Shown: positions 21,241 to 31,569 of the stretch, one piece after another
Layout of the letters: each line of letters begins with the position of its first letter
Numbering within the stretch: the first letter of the stretch is position 1
Origin: Mantis religiosa
Taxonomy: Eukaryota > Arthropoda > Insecta > Mantodea > Mantidae
Length of the DNA: 64,000 bases
Assembly: GCA_030765055.1 (NCBI GenBank)
Contig: CM060947.1
Span: 62,051,500-62,115,499, forward strand
Direction of reading: 5' to 3'
The notes under the pieces: generated by a model
What the model saw: only the letters and a program-made list of their open reading frames with translations
Databases searched by the model: none
What the model was told of the DNA's origin: nothing
Program-made: the position numbers and the translations under genes

Positions 21241-22070
21241 CTATTGTGAATTAACATTGGCCAAGTTTTGTTGCAGTTGTATCATATTTGTTATAAAGGA
21301 TATATGTATATTATCTATATACTATGAAATGCATAAAATACATGCATATTACAATAATAGTTCTATCCCTTTAAAATCTCTACATTATTTTCTGTATAAA
21401 TCACATTTTCATCAAGACAGCAAAACAATTGCAGGAGAAGAATAATTAATGTACATATAATCTCCTGCTCTCATTGCATCTGTCAAGACATGTAAAAACC
21501 GATACAATTCCTTTTTTCGGTATCATAAATTAAAATAGTAATAATTTTTTTTACAACAATCAAATTTCACAAGCCATGAGAGATAAAAATGACCTGTTCT
21601 TTAAGCTATAAAAGGCAAGGTCGATCACAGTTATTTTTTCTTAGTTTCTGTTAAACCATTTTTGCCAAAATATAAAAACATTTGTCATGATGACAATAGA
21701 TGTTCAGAAGTTACAGATACTCTCAAAATAACTTGTTAAGAGGTTCTCACACGTACTTGTTACAGAATTTTTAATTGAGGGCTATATGCAACTGTTCTGT
21801 CAACAATTTCTCATTGCTATCTTGAAGTTATCAAGGTGGCTGCAATGGAGACCTTAGGGACATTTACTTTCATTCTAATTGTACTTGTAGTTCAACATCT
21901 ATTCTAAGGAGTAAAAATGATAGGAAGCATAACAAAGTAGTAGACTTATAGTCTTTAATTTTGAGGTATTTATCTGTAGGATTGTGTGAAAAAAGTTGTC
22001 AAACAATGCCCTTTGAATGTTGAGTTATCACATGTAAAGGGACACGTATAAAAATATGTCTTTCTTACAG
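21241..22070. other. Remainder of intron 3, nothing recognised
   Basis: AT-rich intron ending in a standard acceptor (TCTTTCTTACAG). There is no element or ORF with a family signature. Confidence 0.5.
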
Positions 22071-22257
22071 GTGAGAATGAACACAATATCTGGATGGCAA
22101 GTATTCAGTCCAGTGCCATTCTCTGAATTTCATCCAGACATTGTATACAGTGCTACAAATCCACAACCTAATGAGCTGGAAATAGACAAGATGTACGGTC
22201 ACTTTGATGATCATGACGTTAGCCATTTAGCATTCCATGCCCTTGACTACACTGCTG
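22071..22257 (+). CDS. Chpf: Chpf-like gene, fourth visible coding exon
   Basis: This exon is 187 bp, starting VRMNTISGWQVFSPVPFSEF, a block conserved in CHSY/CHPF proteins. It ends SHLAFHALDYTA, with the Ala codon split (G|GTAAGA). Unlike active CHSY enzymes, it lacks the GFWRNYGFG-like stretch after the PV-FS block, again fitting CHPF. Its last 12 bases and the donor are repeated 126 bp downstream by a tandem duplication. Confidence 0.85.
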
Positions 22258-22496
22258 GTAAGACATATTGGACGTTTGCTGTCCTCCAAGGAACATTTCT
22301 ATAGTACCTAATGAGTATTTATCTTATTTTTTGTAAATAGGCATAAATTATTTACTAGAAGAAACATATTAACTACACTGCTGGTAAGACATATTGGACG
22401 TTTGCTGTCCTCCAAAGAACATTTCTATAGTACCTAATGAGTATTTATCTTATTTTTTGTAAATAGGCATAAATTATTTACTAGAAGAAACATATT
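22246..22496 (+). repeat. 126 bp tandem duplication copying exon end and splice donor
   Basis: The unit ACTACACTGCTGGTAAGACA... occurs at about 22246 and again at about 22372; the copies end with ACATATTA and I saw one base difference (CCAAGG versus CCAAAG). The duplication copies the final exon bases and the GTAAGA donor. Use of the second donor would add sequence with an in-frame stop (TAG at 22302-22304). Confidence 0.92.
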
Positions 22497-22977
22497 AACT
22501 ACCTATTCCAGTCCATTCACTTCTGATTAGCATTAGAGGTTGTTTGTGTGTTCAACAGAATATTGTTATGGTATTGCAACAGAAAACTATTTTAGAATTC
22601 CAAAGTGGTAAACGATATATTGAAGGTATATTGTAATCTTTAATTACTAAGAATGGAAACATTTTGTTAAACAGTAACACAAACAACATTAAAATTAAAA
22701 AGAACATTATGCAGTACATAATATTACAAAATATCATCTTTTTTGTGATTTTCTAAGTATAAGATTTATTATAGAAAAAAAAATGCAATTTTGATTGTTA
22801 TTCGGTTAATGTGATGGATTCAAGTTTCCTGCTGACATAGTACCTCCTATTGAGGCAAATTAATTAACATGTACAATAGTTTGCTATCTTCTGATGTTTT
22901 CAAGTACATTGTAGTCTAGTGTAAAATTTCCTCATTAATGGATATTTTGCAATCTATTTAGTAATGTGTTGCTAAGA
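22497..22977. other. Intron 4 sequence, nothing recognised
   Basis: AT-rich intron between the tandem duplication and the mariner. No signature seen. Confidence 0.5.
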
Positions 22978-23124
22978 TATGGGGTCTGTTCAAAAAGTAT
23001 CGCAAATTTTGAATTTTTGCAGGATAAGTATATTCAATTTTTTATTGTTTTGTGGCATTATGTTGGTACTCATGTCCTTCACTTATGTTGACTAGCTCGG
23101 CCATTCTGAATGTTCATTTAATTA

Positions 23125-24178
23125 TTGACAGCTATTTTGCTTGGAAATGTTTTGGCTCATCTTCGAATCTCTATCAAATGTTGTGTGAAAAACAAAATTA
23201 AGTGTGCAGATGCATTCCGAATGTTGACTGTGGCATATGGTGAAGCTACCTTGGACCAAAGCAACGTTTATCGGTGGTTCCCAGAGGGTCAAGAAGATGT
23301 GATTGACAAAGAGAGTCCTGGTCATCCGAGCTCATTGACAGATAAAAACATTGAAGAAGTGAAGAAAATAGTATTGGCCAGTTGTCGAATCATTGTTAGT
23401 CAAGTTGCTGAGGACCTAAATATATCGGTTGGCTCGTGCCATTTGATTTTGACCAATGATTTGGGCATGAGACAGGTCGCTGCAAACTTCGTACCAAAGT
23501 TGTTCAGTTTCGAACAAAAAAACCATCACATTAACGCTGCTAAGGAGCTGCTGAACTCTATTCACGATGACCAAGATTTGCTCTAGAGGGTCATAACTAG
23601 TGATGAATCATGGGTTTATGGTTATGATGTGGAAACTAAAGCTCAATCATCCCAATGAATGCTACCAAGTGCCAAGTGACCGAAAAAAGCACACCTAGTT
23701 CGGTCAAATGTGAAGGTTTTGCTTACAGTTTTCTTCGATTGCAGGAGCATGCTGAATCATGAGTTCTTGTGACAGCATAGAGCGGTCAATAAGGAATATT
23801 ACCTGCAAGTTATTCACATTTTGCACAAAGCAATCCACTAGAAATGCCCAGATTTGTAGAAGAACAAAAATTGGCTTTTGCACCATGATAATGCCCCTGT
23901 TCACACATCATTGCTTATGCGCGTATTTTTTTGCCAAAAACAACATACTTACGATGCCGTAACCCTCTCTGTGACCTTTTTTTGTTCCCAAACCTGAAGA
24001 GGCCCATGAAAGGATGATGCTATGCCACGATTGAGGAGATAAAGATGGCATCGAAGGAGAAGCTGAACAAGATCACAAAAAAAAAAAATTGATTTTTTAA
24101 AGTGCTTTGAGGATTGGAAAAAACGTTGGCGCAAGTGTATCATATCTGGTGGGGATTACTTTGAGGGGACAAAATAGA
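23125..24178 (+). pseudogene. Mariner transposase, broken
   Basis: The N-terminal part (23125-23586) has the helix-turn-helix region typical of mariner (QSNVYRWFPEGQEDVIDKES, then HPSSLTDKNIEEVKKIV). A stop at 23584-23586 interrupts it just before the first catalytic Asp block (TSDESWVYGYDVETK). The second Asp block (HHDNAPVHTSLLM) is visible at about 23880 in another frame, and later parts are also shifted. Function is the usual cut-and-paste DDE/D transposase; this copy is inactive. Confidence 0.85.
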
Positions 24179-24201
24179 TATTTATGAATAAATAAATACT
24201 T

Positions 24202-24604
24202 GAGTTTGATTTATGAGTCACTATGTTTACACTCAAACTTCACTTAGTTGTTGTTGTATAATTGAAACGTTTTCAAGATCATTCGATCTCATCCTCAGCT
24301 GTTTGGTGAACATTGCTCTTCTTCCACTACTACGGAGCTCCGATCACTCTGCCATCTGGTGTTAGGGGCACTAAGTTTTAATACTTCATTTAATGCCGGG
24401 ATTTCAAAATTTATAACTTTATCACGGTTTTTGTTTATGAATATTTTTATCCAAATATCCAATTCTATGGGTGTACTTAAAGATTTTAACAGTTTAATGT
24501 TGTGGTTTTCTGTCCAAAAATGGTGTGAAACTGCAGATTTTTCTGTTTGTTTCAACTTAATGTTCCTCTGGTGTTCTTTTTGCCTGGTTAACAAGTTTCT
24601 CTTA
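24202..24604 (-). pseudogene. PLE-A, 3' part (interrupted)
   Basis: The minus strand encodes KRNLLTRQKEHQRNIKLKQT... KSAVSHHFWTENHNI... IFINKNRDKVINFEIP. The 5' side continues on the other flank of PLE-B at 28669-28788 (LKSGIYQINCETCEKSYIGK). The 12 bp duplication AAATAAATACTT at 24190-24201 and 28789-28800 marks its insertion into the mariner. It is 5'-truncated to the GIY-YIG domain. Confidence 0.85.
24258..24303 (-). ncRNA. Hammerhead-like motif of PLE-A
   Basis: Minus-strand CTGAGGA (24298-24292), stem II AGATC-GAAT-GATCT, then GAAAACGTTTC. One change in CUGAUGA. It sits directly after the PLE-A coding end; the tail CTAAGTGAAGTTT follows. Confidence 0.65.
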
Positions 24605-24708
24605 ATGTGTGTTTGGAGGAATTTAGTAACAGTGACGTCAAAATTAATATAAAAATTATTTGTGGTTGGTTTATTGACACTCGTCACTTACTTTTTCATA
24701 TATTTATG

Positions 24709-24750
24709 AGAGACTAGTTTCAAAGGCCCTGCCCTCCATTTTCAATCTCT
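24709..24750 (-). ncRNA. Hammerhead-like motif, left PLE-B
   Basis: The mirror image of the motif at 28550-28598 with one base different in stem II (GGAGGGCAGGG versus GGAGGCCAGGG on the element strand). The CUGAUGA core is replaced by UUGAAAA; GAAAC and TAGTC are kept. Confidence 0.45.
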
Positions 24751-26542
24751 TCCCAACTGGCAAATGTTGTTATCTGCTCTCTCTGGTGGTGGAACTATGA
24801 ACTTTTTTGTCAAATTATCTGCTGGCGGGATTTCAAAGTTCATTACGCGATCCTTATTTTTCCAGATGAATATGTTCTCCCATGTTGTCAATCTATTTTG
24901 GTTTATCACTGCTTTTAATAATTTTGGATTTGGATCAATGTCATGGTTTTCATTCCAAAAATGAAATGCTACTGCTGACTTGTCTTCTTGTTTCAATCTG
25001 ATGTTTCTAAAGTGTTCTTTGACTCTGGTTTTTAAATTTCTTTTTGTTTGACCTATGTAGCATTTTTCACAATTCTTGCAATTTATTTGGTATATTCCAG
25101 ATTTGTTACCTGAAGGAATTTCATCTTTTGTTTTTGAATTTAGTAATTTTAAAATTGAGTATCTATTAGTAGGTGCCAAGATGATATTTTGTTCCTTGAA
25201 TATCTTTTTAAATTTATTAAATGTTTTTGGATGATATGTGAATGAACTGAATATGCTGTTGCTTTCTTTTTCTTTAATAAATGTGGTTGTTTCCTTAATG
25301 GTTTTCTTTAGTTTAGATTTTCTAATTTTCTTCAACACCAAACTTTTGTTGTATCCGTTTTCTTCTGCTATGTGTATTATTGCTTTTTGTTCCTTGAAAT
25401 ATTCTTCTTTTTCCATGGGTATGTTGACTAGTCTGTGTGTAAGGCTGTTTATTATTGCATGTTTATGTGTAATTGGGTTGTGGCTATTATTTTTTATATA
25501 ATTTTCTGAATGTGTTGGCTTCCTGTAAATTCCAAATTTTATTTTTGTATCATTCCTGATGATATTTAGATCCAAGAAAGGTAGTTGTCCATTGATTTCC
25601 TTTTCTATTGTGAATTTGATAGTCCTTTCTTGCAGATTGAGTAATTTTAATGCATCATCTAAATGTTTACTTGGTACAATTGCAAAGATGTCGTCAACAT
25701 ATCTATACCAAACCTTGAAGATCAATGGGAAGGACTTTTTAATTTGTGTTTCAAATGCACTCATAAATAAGTTAGCCAAAAAAGGTGAAAGTGGATTGCC
25801 CATTGATAGTCCTGATTTCTGCTTGTAGTGTTTTCCATTAAAGCTAAAGAAGTTTTGTTCAATGCATATTTTTGTTAGAGAAATATATTCTTCTGCTTCT
25901 ATTGCTTCCATATCAATTGTAGCTAGCCATTTTTTTAACACAGTCTGCAATTTTTCTGTTGGTATGCTTGGAAATAAAGATGTGACATCAAATGAAACCA
26001 GTCTGTCATTTTTGTCCAAATTTATATCTTTGATTTTTTCTACTAAATCTAAAGAGTTTCTTAAATTTGCACTTTCAAATTTTGGAAAACTATTAAATTT
26101 ACTTAGTAACCATTTGGCCAAATTATATGTGGGGGCATTTATGCTACTAGTAATAGGTCTCATGCCTTTCCCTGTTTTATGAATTTTTGGCAGCCCATAT
26201 ACTCTTGGTAATGTTGGATTATCTACTTTAATTTTGTGCAATTCTTTTTTGTTGATTATTTTGCTCTCTTTTAGCGTTTTATTTGTGGTTTCAATGCAGT
26301 ACTTTAATGGATTAGTTTCTACTTTTTGGTAATTACTGTCTTCTAACAAATCTTCCATCCTCTTTGTGTATTCTTCTTTTTCCAGAATTACTAGTTTATT
26401 TCCCTTGTCTGCTTTAGTATAAATAACCGGTTTCTTTTTAAGAGCTTTTATGATTTGGTTACTAAAATTCTTTTTCTTTTCATTTTTAATCTCTTCTACT
26501 ATTTTGGAGCATTTGTTTTTTACTGTGTTTTTACTTTCTTCA
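24742..26542 (-). CDS. PLE-B reverse transcriptase/GIY-YIG protein, left copy, 5'-truncated
   Basis: The minus-strand frame is open from the palindrome centre to a stop at 24742; the first Met gives 538 codons from 26358. It shows LPRVYGLPKIHKTGKGMRPI (RT fingers), VSFDVTSLFPSIP (motif A), GLSMGNPLSPFLANLFM, RYVDDIFAIVP with the YVDD catalytic box, LPFLDLNII, then a GIY-YIG nuclease (KSGIYQINCKNCEKCYIGQT) and the end WENIFIWKNKDRVMNFEIP. RT and nuclease would act together in target-primed insertion. No frameshift is seen, but the 5' end is missing. Confidence 0.9.
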
Positions 26543-28560
26543 AAAATTTATGCCAGAAAGCAGGCACTTTTAAAAAGATATATCAAAAAGACAAACATAA
26601 CCTAAAAGATCATCTAAACAATGTGGTAAACCTATCAAACCAAAATTTTACAAAAACAGAACTGAATATGCTGAATCTAGGTTTAAAGACATGTGTAGAT
26701 TATTCCAACCAAATTGAAGATTACATTGCTGACATCCAAATTGCTACACAAACACTGAATGAAGAAAGTAAAAACACAGTAAAAAACAAATGCTCCAAAA
26801 TAGTAGAAGAGATTAAAAATGAAAAGAAAAAGAATTTTAGTAACCAAATCATAAAAGCTCTTAAAAAGAAACCGGTTATTTATACTAAAGCAGACAAGGG
26901 AAATAAACTAGTAATTCTGGAAAAAGAAGAATACACAAAGAGGATGGAAGATTTGTTAGAAGACAGTAATTACCAAAAAGTAGAAACTAATCCATTAAAG
27001 TACTGCATTGAAACCACAAATAAAATGCTAAAAGAGAGCAAAATAATCAACAAAAAAGAATTGCACAAAATTAAAGTAGATAATCCAACATTACCAAGAG
27101 TATATGGGCTGCCAAAAATTCATAAAACAGGGAAAGGCATGAGACCTATTACTAGTAGCATAAATGCCCCCACATATAATTTGGCCAAATGGTTACTAAG
27201 TAAATTTAATAGTTTTCCAAAATTTGAAAGTGCAAATTTAAGAAACTCTTTAGATTTAGTAGAAAAAATCAAAGATATAAATTTGGACAAAAATGACAGA
27301 CTGGTTTCATTTGATGTCACATCTTTATTTCCAAGCATACCAACAGAAAAATTGCAGACTGTGTTAAAAAAATGGCTAGCTACAATTGATATGGAAGCAA
27401 TAGAAGCAGAAGAATATATTTCTCTAACAAAAATATGCATTGAACAAAACTTCTTTAGCTTTAATGGAAAACACTACAAGCAGAAATCAGGACTATCAAT
27501 GGGCAATCCACTTTCACCTTTTTTGGCTAACTTATTTATGAGTGCATTTGAAACACAAATTAAAAAGTCCTTCCCATTGATCTTCAAGGTTTGGTATAGA
27601 TATGTTGACGACATCTTTGCAATTGTACCAAGTAAACATTTAGATGATGCATTAAAATTACTCAATCTGCAAGAAAGGACTATCAAATTCACAATAGAAA
27701 AGGAAATCAATGGACAACTACCTTTCTTGGATCTAAATATCATCAGGAATGATACAAAAATAAAATTTGGAATTTACAGGAAGCCAACACATTCAGAAAA
27801 TTATATAAAAAATAATAGCCACAACCCAATTACACATAAACATGCAATAATAAACAGCCTTACACACAGACTAGTCAACATACCCATGGAAAAAGAAGAA
27901 TATTTCAAGGAACAAAAAGCAATAATACACATAGCAGAAGAAAACGGATACAACAAAAGTTTGGTGTTGAAGAAAATTAGAAAATCTAAACTAAAGAAAA
28001 CCATTAAGGAAACAACCACATTTATTAAAGAAAAAGAAAGCAACAGCATATTCAGTTCATTCACATATCATCCAAAAACATTTAATAAATTTAAAAAGAT
28101 ATTCAAGGAACAAAATATCATCTTGGCACCTACTAATAGATACTCAATTTTAAAATTACTAAATTCAAAAACAAAAGATGAAATTCCTTCAGGTAACAAA
28201 TCTGGAATATACCAAATAAATTGCAAGAATTGTGAAAAATGCTACATAGGTCAAACAAAAAGAAATTTAAAAACCAGAGTCAAAGAACACTTTAGAAACA
28301 TCAGATTGAAACAAGAAGACAAGTCAGCAGTAGCATTTCATTTTTGGAATGAAAACCATGACATTGATCCAAATCCAAAATTATTAAAAGCAGTGATAAA
28401 CCAAAATAGATTGACAACATGGGAGAACATATTCATCTGGAAAAATAAGGATCGCGTAATGAACTTTGAAATCCCGCCAGCAGATAATTTGACAAAAAAG
28501 TTCATAGTTCCACCACCAGAGAGAGCAGATAACAACATTTGCCAGTTGGGAAGAGATTGA
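26543..28560 (+). CDS. PLE-B reverse transcriptase/GIY-YIG protein, right copy
   Basis: This is the same protein as the left copy but longer at its N-terminal side, adding NVVNLSNQNFTKTELNMLNL, an N-terminal PLE region, and VIYTKADKGNKLVILEKEEY before the RT fingers. The open frame formally starts at an ATG at 26455, but the first roughly 30 residues (hydrophobic, MVTKILFLFIF...) are antisense of the left copy read across the junction, so they are not true PLE sequence. Motif A, YVDD, GIY-YIG and the C-terminal end are all intact. It could supply activity to other elements if expressed, but no native start is present. Confidence 0.9.
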
Positions 28561-28598
28561 AAATGGAGGCCAGGGCCTTTGAAACTAGTCTCTCATAA
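28550..28598 (+). ncRNA. Hammerhead-like motif, right PLE-B
   Basis: AGAGA-TTGAAAA (28557-28563), stem II AGGCC/GGCCT, GAAAC (28581-28585), TAGTC, then TCTC. Stem I (GAGA/TCTC) pairs 4 bp. The stems and second core half are good, but UUGAAAA departs from CUGAUGA, so self-cleavage is doubtful. Confidence 0.5.
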
Positions 28599-28668
28599 AT
28601 ATATGAAAAAGTAAGTGACGAGTGTCAATAAACCAACCACAAATAATTTTTATATTAAGTTTCTCTTA

Positions 28669-28788
28669 GTTTTTCCTATGTAGCTCTTTTCACAGGTTTC
28701 ACAATTAATCTGATAAATTCCTGATTTCAAATTGTTGGGGATTGAATTTTTTAGTGGTTTATTTAGCAGGTTCCTCAGACTGAATTTT
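28669..28788 (-). pseudogene. PLE-A, 5' part on the far side of PLE-B
   Basis: The minus strand encodes FSLRNLLNKPLKNSIPNNLKS and GIYQINCETCEKSYIGKT, which joins the 24.6 kb part across the PLE-B insertion. It is truncated at 28788 where the mariner target duplication starts. Confidence 0.85.
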
Positions 28789-28844
28789 AAATAAATACTT
28801 CTTGAAAAAACAAAATTTGCGATACTTTTTGAACAAACCTCATA

Positions 28845-29270
28845 TATTGAACTAGTTTTCAATATAAATTAGAGACTCTATTATCTAATTTTATATTCTT
28901 TTAATTTTAAGAATTTGGCTGAATTCATGAGCTTCAAGAGGGTTTAGAGACCTGGTTTATGATAACATAGCTCAATGATTCGAACATAAAACCTTCTGAA
29001 TAAGATTTCACTGGTTAGAATCTCCAGGTGAGAATATGTGTGTCTGATGTTCAGAATTTGATAATAAAATTATTCTTCTTGCTTCTCAGTATTTAGAAAC
29101 AAGATGTTCTTGATTGAGAATTTCACATTCAGTCAGGTGATCAACGTTCATAAAGTCATCTTTAACACACAAAGCTTTTTGCAGAAGTCATTAATCCAAT
29201 CTTGAACAAATGTCCATTCAGTCGTAGCCTGTGATTAATCTGAACATTACAGCAGATGATATTTTAGGTG
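28845..29270. other. Intron 4 sequence, nothing recognised
   Basis: AT-rich; no element ends or coding motif seen. Confidence 0.45.
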
Positions 29271-29281
29271 GATCTGGAATT

Positions 29282-29470
29282 ACAATAAAATATAATAATT
29301 TTTGCGCAACTTCAGTTATCTTTTTAAAAAAAAAATATAAATTCTTCCACAAATTCTGTAAAGTAATTTATAATTTTTTAAAAAGATAAGTGAAGTTGGT
29401 CATAGTTTATTATATTTTATTGTAATATTTGTAATGCTTCACTGTCAATAGCTTCAGTTTTTACATATTT
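29282..29470. mobile_element. Tailed palindrome insertion, 189 bp, 11 bp TSD
   Basis: GATCTGGAATT is duplicated at 29271-29281 and 29471-29481. The left arm begins flush with the TSD (ACAATAAAATATAATAA). The right arm is its inverse (TTATTATATTTTATTGT), followed by a tail with ATGCTTCACTGTC (GACAGTGAAGCAT on the other strand). Inside, CAACTTCAGTTATCTTTTTA pairs with AAAAAGATAAGTGAAGTTGG. No hammerhead core is visible. Confidence 0.85.
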
Positions 29471-29481
29471 GATCTGGAATT

Positions 29482-29920
29482 GTTTTAAGATTATTTAGGA
29501 GATCCTTCCAATTAAGACAGAATTATCCAGAAGTAAGATATTCCAATTAACAGAAGTAAAATATTTGTCATAATTGGTTGTGAAAATGTTCTTAATTAAT
29601 CTTTTAACTGTTTCATAGGGGATATTTTGTTTCATTGTTTGAGCAGTTTTAGAACCCTTCTTGACCAACATATCTTCTTGCTCATTTCCAGAAATTCCAC
29701 ATTAGGATGGAATCCATTGGAAGCTATATGTTTAATCATATTATGAGTTTCATTAATTTTTTTATATTATAGGGCACTCAGTTGAAATAGCCTGAATAGG
29801 TTCTTTGGAATCTGATAAGAAAACTATTTTTGAACTCTTATTTGTCCAGGTGAATAGATTTTGTAAGGAAGTATAAATTGCATTACTTCTCCATCAAAGC
29901 TTGTCAGTCTCCAACATGCT
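29482..29920. other. Intron sequence, nothing recognised
   Basis: AT-rich; no signature seen. Confidence 0.4.
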
Positions 29921-30647
29921 TATGAGGTCTACTCAAAAAATTCTGGAACTTCCATAATTTCAGGCCTATGGAGTGTTGGAGCAAAATGTGGTTGGTATCC
30001 ATGCACACACCTATGTTGAACGTGTAACTGTTGGAAGTTTCATTATTATATGTCTGTTAATTATTTTTCAGTGCTTTATTGAGTAGAACATTGTGTCACA
30101 CAATTTGCAAATTTTGTTATGGCAGAAATAGAGACACAATGCATCTGTATTAAATTTTGCATGAAACTCAAGAAGACCTTTACAGAAACACACCAAATGA
30201 TGTAGGAAGCCTATGGTGATGAGTGCTTAAGTCATACTCGGTGCCACAAATAGTTCATGCTATTTAAAACTGGCCAGATGGAAGTTAAAGATGACCCTCA
30301 TTAAGAACGTCCTTTGACATCTACTAGCAATGCTCATATCAGGAATGTAAACTGAATTGTGCATGCTAATCAAAGACTGACTGTCCGACAGATTGCACAT
30401 GCCTGCGAGAAAATGTGAGAAGGAAAGGGTCTGAAATTGGGACGACAATTCATGACTCTTGTATCAGGATGATACACAATACATTAATCCCTATTGGTGT
30501 GTGACTATTCCATGAAAAAATGAAATCACTGTGCTGTCTATTCTCCATACTGTCCAGACCTGGTCCCTGCAGACTTTTTTTTATTTCCGAAGTTGAAAAT
30601 TGTGTAAACAGGACAGAGATGTGCTATTATAGTGAACATAAAAGAAA

Positions 30648-30889
30648 TATTACACAAATATAAATATTTGTTACAAAGGCTTCACTTATCTTAAAAAATT
30701 GGTGTTAATACTCCTTTCTAATGGAGATTGATTTCAGAAACAGATTGTTTTCATCATCAGTCAACTCCGTAGTTTTTGAAATCGATCTCCATTAGAAAAA
30801 AGTATTAACACCAATTTCTTAAGATAAGTGAAGCCTTTGTAACAAATATTTATTGCTGTACTGTAGCTAGCTTCATTTTATATGTAAAC
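30648..30889. mobile_element. Tailed palindrome inside mariner, about 242 bp, 8 bp TSD
   Basis: AAAAGAAA flanks it at 30640-30647 and 30890-30897; the TSD is short and A-rich, so less certain. The arms, AATATTTGTTACAAAGGCTTCACTT... and its inverse, are about 80 bp. The left arm carries a minus-strand hammerhead; the right arm lacks the CUGAUGA half. The tail on the right includes CTAGCTTCATTTT. Because it sits in a recognisable mariner, its boundaries are independently supported. Confidence 0.75.
30722..30768 (-). ncRNA. Hammerhead ribozyme motif
   Basis: Minus-strand CTGATGA (30760-30754) intact, stem II GAAAC-AATCT-GTTTC, GAAAT (30735-30731), then CAATC. All core bases CUGAUGA and GAAA are present; stem III is very short. 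Confidence 0.7.
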
Positions 30890-31071
30890 AAAAGAAAATT
30901 CACAGAGCCAGGAAAAGGTGTACTAAGACTTCTTCTGGAAGTGAAAACAACATTGGGAGCAGTATATTAATTATTGGGAGTATTTCAAAGTAGAGTATGC
31001 AGAAGAAGTAAAAGGTAAGAGTAGAAACATTTTTTGGACAAAGTTACGGAATTTTTTGAACAGACCTCATA

Positions 31072-31558
31072 TAGAAAGAAAAGAATTTATAGGTAGCTGC
31101 TGCTTCTTCTTTTCGGTTGTTAAGAGAGCCTAGCCATCTGTATAGATGTGAGTTTACTCATTATCCGGATATCTTACGGTTATGGTTTCAGGGGCATTTG
31201 CTTTAGCTTCTATAGAGAATTTTCTTTCTTTTTAAAATCTGCAATTAAATCAAGGTGTATTCTAGTTCGTTGTATTCACTAGGTTGTTTAGAGGCATGAG
31301 AAGTTCTGTTTTGGATGGATAATGTAGTGTGCTTCTATATTGTTGAACTTTGTGTATGAAGCGTGTGAACCCATTTTATATTCTCTGGAAATCCCGAAAC
31401 GTTTTCATGATTCAGATTCAGATGGGCTTGGGTTTCTAAGTCTACCATTATAGGTGTATTACATACAAATGCTTTTAGGACATTAATTTTTATTTATTTA
31501 TTCATTAATTTGTAGGAATAGTTTCAATAGCACATTACATGTAAATGCTTGTAGGTCA
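31072..31558. other. Intron sequence, nothing recognised
   Basis: AT-rich intron; no element or ORF signature. Confidence 0.4.
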
Positions 31559-31569
31559 TTTATTTTGTT

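Larger units (their letters stand above)
24605..28656. mobile_element. PLE-B head-to-head pair, 4.05 kb palindrome, 12 bp TSD
   Basis: AAGTTTCTCTTA flanks it at 24593-24604 and 28657-28668. Arms of about 1.9 kb (24646-26542 and 26760-28656) are inverted repeats that I can tell apart at only a few bases (for example Thr/Met in TTNK(T/M)LKES, and one base in the 3' stem). The right copy is about 217 bp longer at the centre. A tail of about 40 bases (24605-24645) occurs only on the left; the same tail occurs at 31.77-31.81 kb. The two coding regions point outward. Confidence 0.93.
22980..28842 (+). mobile_element. Mariner transposon, split by nested PLE insertions
   Basis: The terminal inverted repeats match over about 34 bp: TGGGGTCTGTTCAAAAAGTA at the left, and on the opposite strand TGAGGTTTGTTCAAAAAGTA at the right. 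They are flanked by TA dinucleotides (22978-22979 and 28843-28844). The original mariner is about 1.3 kb; the other 4.6 kb are PLE-A (TSD at 24190-24201 and 28789-28800) and, inside it, PLE-B. This gives a clear insertion order. Confidence 0.9.
29923..31069 (+). mobile_element. Second mariner, degenerate, with nested palindrome
   Basis: The ends are inverted repeats (TGAGGTCTACTCAAAAAATTC at the left; TGAGGTCTGTTCAAAAAATTC on the opposite strand at the right), flanked by TA. Transposase remnants run from MAEIETQCICIKF (30119) through NAHIRNVN.IVHANQRLTVRQIA (30340-30400), a mariner helix-turn-helix signature, to FLFPKLK-like sequence near 30.58 kb. There are many stops. A tailed palindrome interrupts it. 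Confidence 0.85.

Noticed and set aside
25238..26182. Plus-strand ORFs of 87-106 codons opposite the left PLE-B, and their mirror images at 27120-28064
   Set aside because: They are antisense shadows of the PLE reverse transcriptase; they recur only because the palindrome repeats the sequence.
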